From Anaerolinea thermophila (GTDB lineage: Bacteria; Chloroflexota; Anaerolineae; Anaerolineales; Anaerolineaceae): DNA of 64,000 nucleotides. Below, one piece after another: positions 34,898 through 43,926 of this stretch; position 1 is the stretch's first letter, and each line of letters opens with the position of its first letter. The DNA lies in contig NZ_DYHZ01000002.1 of NCBI RefSeq assembly GCF_020723905.1, forward strand, positions 62,001 to 126,000, given 5' to 3'. Both the position numbers and the translations under genes were made by a program. The notes under the pieces are model-generated. The model was not told where the DNA came from. It worked only from the letters and a program-made list of their open reading frames with translations, and did no database searches.

Positions 34898-35701
34898 TTA
34901 CGGGGTTGGGCTGGGGATTGGCGTGGCGGTGGGGATGCGCGAGGCGTCCAGGGCGCGCACTTCCAGCGCTGTAAACGTTACCGTGAGCGGGGAGGACCCG
35001 GCGGCGCGGGCATACACCCCGATGCTCCCTTCCGTCCACACCGGGTCACGCACGCTGAATTGATACACGTCGTTGACGAACAGGCGCAGTTCCTGCCCTG
35101 CCATCCACACCCCCAGGCGGGCAGGCAGTAACCCCGAAGGCAGTCCAGCCACCGGCGTCCAGTCCTGCAGAAGGGCAATCTTGCCATCCTTCAGGCGCTC
35201 GGCGCGCAGGAAACCGCCGCAGTTGAACAGGAGACGGTAGCCATCCCGGGGAGAGGCGGCGCGTACCAGCACGCCGTACACATCTTCCGGACGGCACAGA
35301 CTTGCCTGAAGGGTGATCTCCAGATACCCTTCGCCGGGAAGGGTGCCGTTGCGCAGACTGGTTAAAATGCCTCTTTCGGCAGTCACCGCCAGGGTCAGTT
35401 TGCCGTGGCTCAGGGTGATGCGTCCGGCTTCACTTTCACCGGTCTTCCAGTTGTTGCCGGTGAAATCATCCCCTGCCACGACTTCGCCAACCCCCGGACG
35501 CATATCCAGTGTTGGCACCGGCGTGGCGGTGGGAATGGGGGTGGGGGTTTCGGTGGGGGGAAACCACACCGGCGTGAGGGTGGGGGTCAGCGTTGCCGTT
35601 GGGGTGTTAGTGACCCGCGGGGCGCTCTCCACTGGCTGGATGGCACATGCCGCCAGACCGAGCAGAACAATGCCCGTCGCCCACACTTTCCACAGTCTCA
35701 C
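34898..35701 (-). CDS. Lipoprotein with concanavalin-like domain
   Basis: Predicted lipoprotein of about 267 residues. GTG at 35701 overlaps the purA stop in a GTGA arrangement with AGGTGGA upstream, and gives a proper signal VWATGIVLLGLAACA; the track ATG at 35761 lies within purA. After a Thr/Pro-rich linker (TNTPTATLTPTLTP) follows a jelly-roll/LamG or 3-keto-disaccharide hydrolase-like domain (GDDFTGNNWKTGESE ... GVLVRAASPRDGYRLLFNCGG ... GSIGVYARAAGSSPLTVTF). It ends in a second short TP-rich tail. Translational coupling to purA is likely; a functional link is not. Confidence 0.68.
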   Translation of the reverse strand: MRLWKVWATGIVLLGLAACAIQPVESAPRVTNTPTATLTPTLTPVWFPPTETPTPIPTATPVPTLDMRPGVGEVVAGDDFTGNNWKTGESEAGRITLSHGKLTLAVTAERGILTSLRNGTLPGEGYLEITLQASLCRPEDVYGVLVRAASPRDGYRLLFNCGGFLRAERLKDGKIALLQDWTPVAGLPSGLLPARLGVWMAGQELRLFVNDVYQFSVRDPVWTEGSIGVYARAAGSSPLTVTFTALEVRALDASRIPTATPIPSPTP

Positions 35702-36987
35702 AGATCCACCACCTGCTCTCGCTCTGGACCAACGGAAACCTGACATACCGGAACACCGCACAGTTCAGAAATCCGCGAGAGGTAGCGCTGGGCTTCCATG
35801 GGCAGGTCGTTCCACGAGCGCGCACTCCGCACATCGCTCGTCCAACCGGGAAGTTCCTCATAGACGGGTTCAAAAGGCGAGAGATCGGCGGGACCCAGCG
35901 GCAGGTCGGTGTAAGTGGTCCCGTTGATGCGGTAGCCGGTGCACAGCAAAATGACGGGCAAGCCGGTCAGCACGTCCAGTTTGGTTACCACCAGATCGGT
36001 GATGTTGTTGATGCGCACGGCGTAGCGTAACAGTACGCCATCCAGCCAGCCTACCCGGCGCGGACGTCCGGTGGTGGTGCCGTACTCGTCCCAGGGGTTG
36101 GCACCGGTGCCGCGCAGGCGGGTTGCCATCTCGCCGCTCACCTCGGTGGGGAAGGGACCCGCACCTACGCGCGTCTGGAAGGCTTTGGTCACACCAATCA
36201 CGCGGGTGGCAGTGCCAGGACCCAGTCCCAGTCCCACCAGCGCGCCGGCGGCGGTGGGGGTGGAACTGGTCACGAAGGGGTAAGTGCCGTGATCCAGGTC
36301 CAGCAGGGTGCCCTGGGCTCCTTCTGCCAGTACGGTTTGACCGTTCTGAAGCGCCTGCCAGAGGAACAGGGAGGTGTCGGTAATGTAGGGGCTCATTTTT
36401 TCGGCGTAACCGGCGTATTCGTCGGCAATAGCCTGCGGATCGAGCGGTTCTGCCTGATACACGCCTACCAGCCACTGATTGGTCTCTTCTACGTGCGCCA
36501 GGATGCGTTTGTGGAAGGCATTGGGGTTGAGCATTTCTTCCAGGCGGATGCCGCGGCGGGCGGCTTTGTCGGTGTAGGCGGGACCGATGCCGCGCCCGGT
36601 GGTGCCAATCTGTCCTGCGCCGCGGGCGGCTTCCTGGGCGTGGTCAAGGGCGCGGTGCGCCGGCGTGATCAGGTGGGCGGCATGCGAAAGGCGCAGGCGT
36701 TCGGGCGAGGCGTTCACGCCGTTTTCCTGAAGCATGTTGATTTCGCTGAACAGCGTGGGCGGGTACACCACCACCCCGTTGCCAATCACTCCGATGGTGG
36801 TGGGATGGATGATGCCGGAGGGGATGAGATGCAGTTTGAAGACTTTTTCGCCCACCGTGACGGTATGACCGGCGTTGTCGCCGCCGTTGTAACGGGCAAC
36901 GATGTCGGCGCGGGCGGAGAGCAGGTCCACTACCCGTCCCTTGCCTTCATCTCCCCACTGTGTGCCAATAACGATTTCCAGGGGCAT
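35698..36987 (-). CDS. purA: Adenylosuccinate synthetase
   Basis: First committed step from IMP to AMP: IMP + Asp + GTP to adenylosuccinate. 429 residues, normal. GTP-binding GTQWGDEGKGR (8-18), NGGDNAGHTV with the catalytic His, GTTGRGIGPAY, EGAQGTLLDLDHGTYPFVTSS and TTTGRPRRVGWLD are present. GGAGGA lies upstream of the ATG. The gene diverges from ada. Confidence 0.96.
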   Translation of the reverse strand: MPLEIVIGTQWGDEGKGRVVDLLSARADIVARYNGGDNAGHTVTVGEKVFKLHLIPSGIIHPTTIGVIGNGVVVYPPTLFSEINMLQENGVNASPERLRLSHAAHLITPAHRALDHAQEAARGAGQIGTTGRGIGPAYTDKAARRGIRLEEMLNPNAFHKRILAHVEETNQWLVGVYQAEPLDPQAIADEYAGYAEKMSPYITDTSLFLWQALQNGQTVLAEGAQGTLLDLDHGTYPFVTSSTPTAAGALVGLGLGPGTATRVIGVTKAFQTRVGAGPFPTEVSGEMATRLRGTGANPWDEYGTTTGRPRRVGWLDGVLLRYAVRINNITDLVVTKLDVLTGLPVILLCTGYRINGTTYTDLPLGPADLSPFEPVYEELPGWTSDVRSARSWNDLPMEAQRYLSRISELCGVPVCQVSVGPEREQVVDL

Positions 36988-37211
36988 GGGTTTTCCTCCA
37001 GAGGATGGTGCTTGCAGGACAGGATGACCGGATCGGTCTGATATGGCTCATCAGGCATACCCTGCATTCGCAGAACGCTGTGCATGGAGAGAACGGGATG
37101 CCATTCCTGTGGATGAAAGGTTCAGCCTGTCCGGCGTTCGATTTCATTATACCGAACTTTGACCGCAAAAAACGGGTAGCCAGTTGGCTTCAGAACGAGT
37201 ATCATGTGGGT

Positions 37212-38291
37212 ATGGCGATTGAAACGCATGATGAAGAAACGCTCTGGCAGGCGGTGATGGCGCGGGACGCCGCCCGGGACGGCACGTTTGTTTTTGCAGT
37301 GCGTTCTACCGGCGTGTACTGCCGTCCGTCCTGCCCTTCGCGTCGTCCGCATCGCGATCAGGTGCGCTTCTTTGCCACGCCAGCCGAAGCCCGCGCCGCC
37401 GGATTCCGCCCCTGTAAACGCTGTGCGCCGGATGACCCCCTGCCGCCCCCGCAGATGTGGGTGCTGGAAGTGTGCCGTCTGCTGGAAGAAGCCGGACGAC
37501 CGCTTCCATTGAGCGACTTGAGCCGCGCGGTGGGCATCAGTCCTTCTCATCTGACGCGCGGGTTTAAATCTGCGCTGGGGGTCACTCCCCGACAGTACGG
37601 CGAAGCCCTGCGTCGTCAGGCGCTGCGTCAGGAATTGCGGGCGGGTGACTCGGTCACGGCGGCGGTGTATGCCGCCGGCTATGGCTCTCCGGCGCGCATG
37701 TACGCTGGCGGAGCGGTCACGCTGGGGACCACACCGCATCACTACCGCATGGGAGGTAAGGGAATGGACATAACCTACACGCTGGTAGACAGTCCGCTGG
37801 GACGCCTGCTGGTGGCAGGCACGTCCCGGGGGATCTGTTTTCTGAGCATGGGCGATGAGGATGATGTCATGCTGGAGGCGCTCCGGCAGGAATACCCGCA
37901 GGCGCAGATTCGTCCCGCGGGGGAGGAAATGCGCGCCTGGGTGAGCGAGGTACTGGCTTACCTGCGGGGTGAATTGCCGGATGTGAGTCACCTGCCGCTG
38001 GATGTGCGCGCTACGGCGTTTCAGTTGCGGGTGTGGGAGGAACTGCGCCGTATCCCGTCGGGTGAGACGCGTACCTATGCGCAGGTAGCAGAAGCGCTGG
38101 GCAATCCCAGAGCGGTTCGCGCGGTGGCGCGGGCATGCGCTACCAATCCGGTCTCGCTGGTCACTCCCTGTCACCGGGTGGTGCGCGGGGATGGCTCGCT
38201 GGCGGGGTACCGCTGGGGGGTATCGCGCAAGCGCCGTTTGCTGGAACGGGAAAAGCAAATTGCCCGGTCCGCGCCAGAGCCAGAAAATTGA
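37212..38291 (+). CDS. ada: Ada-type regulator and O6-methylguanine-DNA methyltransferase
   Basis: Adaptive-response protein of about 359 residues. N-terminal Ada zinc domain with STGVYCRPSCPSRRP (methyl-accepting Cys) and RPCKRCAPDD, then an AraC helix-turn-helix (LSDLSRAVGISPSHLTRGFKSALGVTPRQY), then the methyltransferase domain ending in SLVTPCHRVVRGDGSLAGYRWG with active-site Cys in PCHR. It repairs O6-methylguanine and probably activates its own gene after methyl transfer. The ATG at 37212 is preferred; the track start at 37005 adds 69 residues unlike any Ada and overlaps the purA upstream region. Confidence 0.9.
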   Translation: MAIETHDEETLWQAVMARDAARDGTFVFAVRSTGVYCRPSCPSRRPHRDQVRFFATPAEARAAGFRPCKRCAPDDPLPPPQMWVLEVCRLLEEAGRPLPLSDLSRAVGISPSHLTRGFKSALGVTPRQYGEALRRQALRQELRAGDSVTAAVYAAGYGSPARMYAGGAVTLGTTPHHYRMGGKGMDITYTLVDSPLGRLLVAGTSRGICFLSMGDEDDVMLEALRQEYPQAQIRPAGEEMRAWVSEVLAYLRGELPDVSHLPLDVRATAFQLRVWEELRRIPSGETRTYAQVAEALGNPRAVRAVARACATNPVSLVTPCHRVVRGDGSLAGYRWGVSRKRRLLEREKQIARSAPEPEN

Positions 38292-38298
38292 CCCGGGG

Positions 38299-39035
38299 CT
38301 AGCCGTTGCCGGTCTCTTTGCCGTTCATGGCGTGATGCAGGGAATGTAAATGCGCCAGAGCGATGAACAGACTTGCCAGTTCGACCAGAACCTGTTTGCG
38401 CTGTGGGTCGTCGGCAGGCGGCTTGCCTTCCTGGGGGTCGGCAGAAGCCATGGTCTGACGGTAAATTTCAGTCTCCAGCCGGGTGATTTCCTGTAAGACG
38501 CGGGCAATTGGCTCCAGTTCTTCCAGGGTGATGCCTTCCTGAGCGAAACGCTGAATCAGTTGCCCCATCACCACGCTGTCGGAGTGAAAGTGTTCGGGTG
38601 CCGTTTCACCATCCCGCGATGGGTAGATTAATTTCAGGGCAATCAGGTGCTCCAGTTGCGCATTGGTTAGCCCGGTTTTATGCAGTAATTCCTCGCGCGA
38701 AACCGTTTGTGCCTCACGGGTCGGCGCGCCGGACGGAAGACGCGGTTGCGTACTTCCAGCGCCAGGCTTAGCAGGTTTTCTTCCAGCGAGTGGGTGAGTA
38801 ATTCCCGAATCTGGGTCAGGGAAAGACCATAGCGCGAACGCAACTGATGAATCAGGCGCAGACGGCTGACCGTCTCGGCGTTGTAGTATGCCATGTTGCG
38901 CGCGGTCTTCTCCGGTTCGGGCAGCAGTCCTTCCCGAATGTAAAAGTTGATGGTCATGCGCGTTAAGCCAGTTAACCGCTCCAGTTCGCGCATGGGAATG
39001 CGATCTGGATTGCGTTTCTCTCCACCTTGCCCCAT
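38299..39035 (-). pseudogene. MerR-family regulator interrupted by a one-base frameshift
   Basis: The N-terminal part (39035 to about 38735) is a MerR helix-turn-helix and coiled helix: MRELERLTGLTRMTINFYIREGLLPEPEKT ... YYNAETVSRLRLIHQLRSRYGLSLTQIREL. The C-terminal part continues in another frame (SREELLHKTGLTNAQLEHLIALKLIYP ... ALAHLHSLHHAMNG), a second winged-helix-like segment. One extra base near 38735 (minus strand AACCGCGTCTTCCG) would join them into one protein of about 245 residues. It may be a real mutation, a sequence error or, less likely, programmed frameshifting. It diverges from the radical SAM gene, which has a MerR-like operator. Confidence 0.7.
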
Positions 39036-39116
39036 ACGTCCTCCACTCCATTTCTGTTTTTATTGTAACCGGAATCCATTCAGCGCAGGCGGGATGGGAA
39101 AAAAGGCAGGTGTTAA

Positions 39117-39136
39117 ATAGTGTAGAGTGTCACTAT
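39117..39136. promoter_or_regulatory. MerR-type operator, ATAGTG-N8-CACTAT
   Basis: A perfect inverted repeat ATAGTG-TAGAGTGT-CACTAT lies between the divergent MerR and radical SAM genes, about 72 bases upstream of the latter's ATG. Dyads of this size placed between promoter boxes are typical of MerR regulators. The -35/-10 boxes are not obvious. Confidence 0.5.
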
Positions 39137-39208
39137 ATACTTTAAAATAAACGGGGCAAAATCATACCGAAACTTTGATGGAATGCCGTTTTTCTCAAGG
39201 AGGTACTT

Positions 39209-40609
39209 ATGGCATGGAATTCCCTTTCCCGGCTTGCGCAGGAGCAGAGCCTGTCTGCCCTGCTGACCTTACTGGAGCACGCATCCGATTCGGATGTGGA
39301 GCGTATTCTTTCCCTGGCTGAGCACATCGCCGGAGATAACCCCACCGCCCGACAGCAAATCCCCGCCATTCGGCGGTTGTGGCAGGAAAAGCACCCCGGC
39401 GCGTTGTTGATTCGCCGTTTTTTGAAGGAGTGCAATCCGCAGGTCAAGCGCGCGTTGATTCGCAATGTGGTCTTCAACAACAGTTACGGTCCCGCCGCAC
39501 AGGTGCGCACCCGCCTGATGGAAACGGAAGGCTTCCGACCGCCCTTTACCATGCTCATCAGCCCCACCATGCGTTGTAATCTGCACTGTGTAGGCTGTTA
39601 CGCCGCCAATTACACCCGCAAAGATGACCTGCCCGCCGAGACTTTTGACCGTCTGCTTCGCGAGGGCAAGGAACTGGGCATTTATGTGGTTACCGTGCTG
39701 GGCGGCGAACCGTTCGTCTACCCCGAACTGTTTGATCTGTGCGAACAACATTCGGATGTGGCTTTCATGATTTTCACCAATGGAACTTTGCTCAACGAGA
39801 AAACTGTTGAGCGCATTGCCCGACTTGGCAATATTGCTCCGATGATCAGCGTGGAAGGTTTCCGCGAGGAGACTGACACCCGCCGCGGCACCGGCACCTT
39901 TGAGCGTTTGAGCCGGGCGATGCAGGACCTGCATCAAGCCGGTGTGTTCTTTGGCTTCTCCAGCATGGTCACCCGCCACAATCTGGAAACGGTCTGCAGT
40001 GACGCCTTCAACGACTGGCTGGTGGAGCAGGGCGCCTTCATCGGGTGGCATTTCATGTACATGCCGGTAGGCGATCACCCCAATCCGGAGTTGATGCCCA
40101 CACCTGCTCAGCGCGAATGGATGCGCCTCAACGGCGCGGCGCGCATCCGCAATACCCGCCCGCTCTTCGTGATTGACTTCTGGAACGATGCCCCCTGGGT
40201 GGGCGGATGCATTGCCGGAGGCAAGGAGTACTTTCACATCAACTCGCGCGGAGATGTCGAGCCGTGCATTTTCACACACTTTGCCACGCACAACATTCAT
40301 CAGGTCAGTTTACGCGAGGCGCTGGATACGCCCTTCTTCCGCGCTATCCGCGAGCGGCAACCCTTCAACCCCAATTTGCTGTTACCCTGCCAGTTGATTG
40401 ACAACCCCCACGTCTTCCGGCAGATCGCCGCTCAATATCATCCCTATCCCACGCACCCCGGCGCAGAGACGCTGCTCACCGAACTGGCTCCGGCGCTGGA
40501 TGAATACGCGGCCTGTGTCCAGCAGATTTTAGCGCCGGCATGGGAGAAGGATTTTGTTCAGAAAGGCTTCCGCGTGCCGCAATCTCAGCCAGAGCCGGCA
40601 ACCGTATAA
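39209..40609 (+). CDS. Radical SAM protein with C-terminal Cys cluster
   Basis: Radical S-adenosylmethionine enzyme of 466 residues. The Fe-S motif MRCNLHCVGCYAAN (CX3CX2C) lies near residue 125 after a helical N-terminal region of about 110 residues. GGEP (GGEPFVYPEL) and TNGTLL follow. The C-terminal part carries GGCIAGGKEYFHINSRGDVEPCIF, a SPASM-like arrangement that could hold a second cluster, and LLLPCQLIDNP. Product unknown; such proteins modify lipids, peptides or cofactors. AAGGAGG precedes the ATG. Its operator suggests induction by the divergent MerR protein. Confidence 0.78.
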   Translation: MAWNSLSRLAQEQSLSALLTLLEHASDSDVERILSLAEHIAGDNPTARQQIPAIRRLWQEKHPGALLIRRFLKECNPQVKRALIRNVVFNNSYGPAAQVRTRLMETEGFRPPFTMLISPTMRCNLHCVGCYAANYTRKDDLPAETFDRLLREGKELGIYVVTVLGGEPFVYPELFDLCEQHSDVAFMIFTNGTLLNEKTVERIARLGNIAPMISVEGFREETDTRRGTGTFERLSRAMQDLHQAGVFFGFSSMVTRHNLETVCSDAFNDWLVEQGAFIGWHFMYMPVGDHPNPELMPTPAQREWMRLNGAARIRNTRPLFVIDFWNDAPWVGGCIAGGKEYFHINSRGDVEPCIFTHFATHNIHQVSLREALDTPFFRAIRERQPFNPNLLLPCQLIDNPHVFRQIAAQYHPYPTHPGAETLLTELAPALDEYAACVQQILAPAWEKDFVQKGFRVPQSQPEPATV

Positions 40610-40629
40610 AAATGGTTTTCCTCCGAAGC

Positions 40630-40662
40630 GACATGGCATCCTCCCTGTGAGGATGCCATGTC
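40630..40662. terminator. Perfect 14-bp hairpin between convergent genes
   Basis: GACATGGCATCCTC (40630-40643) and GAGGATGCCATGTC (40649-40662) form 14 perfect pairs around a five-base loop. T-runs are weak on both sides (GGTTTT on the minus side), but the position between the ends of the radical SAM gene and priA suggests bidirectional termination. Confidence 0.6.
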
Positions 40663-40711
40663 CTGTTCTCAGAGAAAATTCCTTTGCTTTCCTTCATCCA
40701 GAGAGGGTTTC

Positions 40712-43240
40712 CTACAGCAAAGAGGGTGGGTCAATCTGCACCTGCCAGCCTTCCAGCGGCTTGCCGCGCAGCAGTGCCGCCGGATCTCCGCCGCGCAGGA
40801 TGATCTGCCAGCGGTACAGCCCGGCGCGCCTTGCAAAGAAGCAGGGCGTTGGACCGCTCATTTCCAGAGTGGTCATTCCGCTCTGCTCTATCCAGGCATG
40901 AATTTGATTTGCCATGCGATGGGCTTCCTCGCGGGCGTGTGTCGGGTCGGCATGGCGCAGTTCCAGCCGTGCCAGCCGGACAAAGGGCGGGTAGCCCAGT
41001 CGCCGCCGCTCGTGCAGTTCGCGCTCCAGAAAGGCATTGTAATCGTGCCGGCTGGCAGTCTGAATGGCGTAGTGACCGGGCATATAGGTTTGCAGAATCA
41101 CCCTGCCGCCCAGCGGACTGCGCCCGGCGCGCCCTGCAACCTGCGTGAGCAACTGAAAACCACGTTCGGCGGCGCGATAGTCCGGCAGGGTCAGCCCGAT
41201 ATCTGCCAGAATCACGCCCACCAGAGTGACCAGCGGCAGGTCCAGCCCTTTGGCAATCATCTGCGTGCCGATGAGGATATCCGCCTCATGATGGCTGAAG
41301 TGCCGCAGGAGCAGTTCGTGTGTGCCTTTCAGACGGGTGGTCTCGGCATCCCAGCGCAGGACGCGGGCACCCGGAAAGCGCGCTTTGACCTCGGCTTCCA
41401 CTCGCTCGGTGCCCAACCCCACCTGACGGATGGCACGGCTGGCACACTGCGGGCAGGTGGTGGGCATCTTGCGGGAATAGCCGCAGGTATGACAGATCAG
41501 CGCAGTGGCGTCGGCATGGTACACCAGCGGAACTTCGCAGCGCGGACAGCGCAGGGTGAAGCCGCACTCCCTGCAAAACACATGGGTGGCACTCCCGCGG
41601 CGGTTGAGGAACAGGATGGCTTGTTCCTGCTTTTCCAGCACTTCTTCCAGGGCGTTCTCCAGCGCGCGGGAGAAGATAGAACGGTTACCCGCTTTGAGTT
41701 CCTGGCGCATGTCCACCACCTGCACGGGAGGCAGGTCCAGGCGGGCGCTCTCCCCTTCTCCCACTTTCAGCAGAGAGACCTTCCCCAGCCGTTCCAGTTG
41801 CTTCTCCACGGCTTGACGGTGCGCCAGAATGCGTTCGGGCAGGTGCAGGATGCGCCACGAAGACCGCTGCGCCCGCTCCATCAGAGACACGTCGGGCGTG
41901 GCAGAGCCGAGCAGGATCAGACTGTTGGTCAGGCGTGCCAGCATCAGCGCGGCTTCCACCGCGTGATAGGTGGGCGGTAATTCATCCTGGTAGAAGGACT
42001 CATCGTGAAACTCATCTACCACAATCAACCCCGGTTGAGGAAACGGGGTGAACAGGGCACTACGCGGACCGACAATGATGGGCAATTGACCGGCGCGGGC
42101 GCGCCGCCAGGTATCGTAGCGCTCACCCTGTGAGAGTTTCGAATGGATGACGCCCACCTGTCCGGGGAAGCGTGCCGCAAAACGCTGTACCATTTGTGGG
42201 GTGAGCGAGATTTCCGGTACCAGAATCAGAGCCTGTCTGCCCATTTTCAGGGTTTCTTCCACTGCGCGCAGGTAAATTTCCGTCTTACCGGAACCGGTAA
42301 TGCCGTACAGAATGTGCGGAGGATTGCTCTGCCCGTTTTCCACGCGCCTCAGGGCGGTTTGCACCTCGTCCCAGACGGCTTGCTGTTCGCCGGTCAACTG
42401 CGGCGCCTCGCTCAACGGGGGAATATCCATGCGCTCCAGCGGGTTGCGAATCACCTCGCCCACCAGCGAGCGAATCAAGCCGTGCTCTTCCAGCCAGCGC
42501 AGATCGGCGCTGGTGCCGCCACCGGCTTCGGTGAACAGCCATGCCGGAGCCATTGGCTCGTGTTGAGCCGCCAGCACCCGCAACAGGGTCAGTCGCCGTT
42601 CATATGCGGCAGTGCCGGGACGTCCCAGCCGGGTGCAGTGGGCTTCGATCTGTGCAGGGGGAATGGCAAGGGTGATCAGGCGCTCACGGCGGGGCGCCAC
42701 TGTCGGGGCAGGCAGGATGGGTCTGGCTTCCAGCCAGCCGCGTTGGGTCATGCGGCGGGCGACAGGGCGCCAGTCTACCCCTTTGATGTGAGTATCAATT
42801 TGAGCGCCGCGTAAAGCGCCGCGTTCTTTCAGCAAGTCCACCAGCCGCCGCTGAATGGGGGAGAGGCTTTCCAGAGGCGGCAGAGCCTCCAATCGCAGAG
42901 AGAGAAGGGTATCTGCCTGACGGGATAACCCGGGGGGGATCATCAGCGCAATGCAGGCTGGAAGCGGCGCCAGATAGTGCTGTGAAAGCCACTCCGCCAG
43001 TTGCTGTTGCGCCGTCGTCAGCACCGGTTGCGGGTCCAGAAGTGCACCGATGGGGCGAGTTTCGCTCACCTGTGGGGCAGAGACGTAACGCCAGACCACG
43101 CCCTGCATCACCTGCCTGCCGAACGGCACGACCACCAGACTGCCCGGCTGGATTTTGCCTTCCAGTTCGGCGGGTACGTGGTAATCGTACAATTCGGGAA
43201 GGGTTGTAAGATTGACGGCAACCTGCACGTAGGTTGTCAT
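40712..43240 (-). CDS. priA: Primosomal protein N' (replication restart helicase PriA)
   Basis: Helicase of about 842 residues that reloads the replisome at stalled forks. N-terminal DNA-binding part (VQVAVNLTTLPELYDYHVP), Walker A YGITGSGKTEIYL, Walker B VVDEFHDESFYQDE (DEFH where DEEH is usual), LGSATPDVSL, the zinc-binding Cys pairs CRECGFTLRCPRC and CHTCGYSRKMPTTCPQC, and helicase motifs DILIGTQMIAKGLDLP and QVAGRAGR. The ATG at 43240 starts directly with the conserved N-terminus; the track start at 43402 adds unrelated residues. Confidence 0.95.
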   Translation of the reverse strand: MTTYVQVAVNLTTLPELYDYHVPAELEGKIQPGSLVVVPFGRQVMQGVVWRYVSAPQVSETRPIGALLDPQPVLTTAQQQLAEWLSQHYLAPLPACIALMIPPGLSRQADTLLSLRLEALPPLESLSPIQRRLVDLLKERGALRGAQIDTHIKGVDWRPVARRMTQRGWLEARPILPAPTVAPRRERLITLAIPPAQIEAHCTRLGRPGTAAYERRLTLLRVLAAQHEPMAPAWLFTEAGGGTSADLRWLEEHGLIRSLVGEVIRNPLERMDIPPLSEAPQLTGEQQAVWDEVQTALRRVENGQSNPPHILYGITGSGKTEIYLRAVEETLKMGRQALILVPEISLTPQMVQRFAARFPGQVGVIHSKLSQGERYDTWRRARAGQLPIIVGPRSALFTPFPQPGLIVVDEFHDESFYQDELPPTYHAVEAALMLARLTNSLILLGSATPDVSLMERAQRSSWRILHLPERILAHRQAVEKQLERLGKVSLLKVGEGESARLDLPPVQVVDMRQELKAGNRSIFSRALENALEEVLEKQEQAILFLNRRGSATHVFCRECGFTLRCPRCEVPLVYHADATALICHTCGYSRKMPTTCPQCASRAIRQVGLGTERVEAEVKARFPGARVLRWDAETTRLKGTHELLLRHFSHHEADILIGTQMIAKGLDLPLVTLVGVILADIGLTLPDYRAAERGFQLLTQVAGRAGRSPLGGRVILQTYMPGHYAIQTASRHDYNAFLERELHERRRLGYPPFVRLARLELRHADPTHAREEAHRMANQIHAWIEQSGMTTLEMSGPTPCFFARRAGLYRWQIILRGGDPAALLRGKPLEGWQVQIDPPSLL

Positions 43241-43301
43241 AAGATTCCGCTCCGTGTGTAGTATATCACCCGTGCAGGCTTGCGTCAGCGAACATGGATA
43301 A

Positions 43302-43330
43302 AAAATCCCCCTGAACTTCAGAGGGATTTT
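43302..43330 (-). terminator. Terminator between OsmC and priA genes
   Basis: AAATCCCCCTGAA and TTCAGAGGGATTT form a hairpin with one mismatch; on the minus strand it is followed by TTTTTTATCC. It follows the OsmC stop by a few bases, so priA probably has its own promoter. Confidence 0.65.
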
Positions 43331-43335
43331 ACTGT

Positions 43336-43734
43336 TTACTCCACAACACGGGTGTAGGTGTTGAATTTGGGCGGATTCTCCAGATGCTTCTTGACCGCAC
43401 ACATATTTGCCGAGCGCACCAGGGATTCATGGTACTTCTCCGGGAAGGTGGGCGGAACTTGAATTTCCAGTTCAATGGTGCCGATCAAACCGGTGGTGAA
43501 ATCGCGGTACGCCCGCTGGATAATGCGAATGCCCTCGGTGGGCAAGCCGCGCTGACGGCAGAAGCCCAGCACGTAAATGCCTGCGCAGGTACCGATAGAG
43601 GCAAGGAAGACCTCAAAGGGCGCGGGCGCGGATCCATCTCCGCCGCCCATGGGGGGCTGGTCGGTCTTCACTGTAAACTGACCAAAATGGGCGTCCACTT
43701 TGGCGCCGCCGGGAAAATCGATGATCATTTCCAT
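43336..43734 (-). CDS. OsmC/Ohr-family protein
   Basis: Cytoplasmic protein of 132 residues with the OsmC fold: DQPPMGGGDGSAPAPFEVFLASIGTCAGIYVLGFCRQRGL holds the first redox Cys (IGTCAG), and the second is in RSANMCAVKKHLENPP. The family reduces organic hydroperoxides or binds small thiols; this short form is nearer YhfA/OsmC than Ohr. Single gene with its own terminator. Confidence 0.85.
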   Translation of the reverse strand: MEMIIDFPGGAKVDAHFGQFTVKTDQPPMGGGDGSAPAPFEVFLASIGTCAGIYVLGFCRQRGLPTEGIRIIQRAYRDFTTGLIGTIELEIQVPPTFPEKYHESLVRSANMCAVKKHLENPPKFNTYTRVVE

Positions 43735-43926
43735 AAGAGTGTTTTATCTCCCAGTTTCTGATTGTTTAATCAGTTATTGGATGCGGTCAGAGACAAAAGG
43801 TTACATGGAACGACCCTGATGGAATAGCGCACAATGAAATTAATTGACTGGATTATTGTTGTAAGACTTTGCGCTGATATTGCACCTTCAGTACAATGGA
43901 GATGCACGTCTGTGAGGAGAATGGAA

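Noticed and set aside
40658-41980. 440-codon plus-strand ORF
   Set aside because: Antisense to priA, whose motifs are complete.
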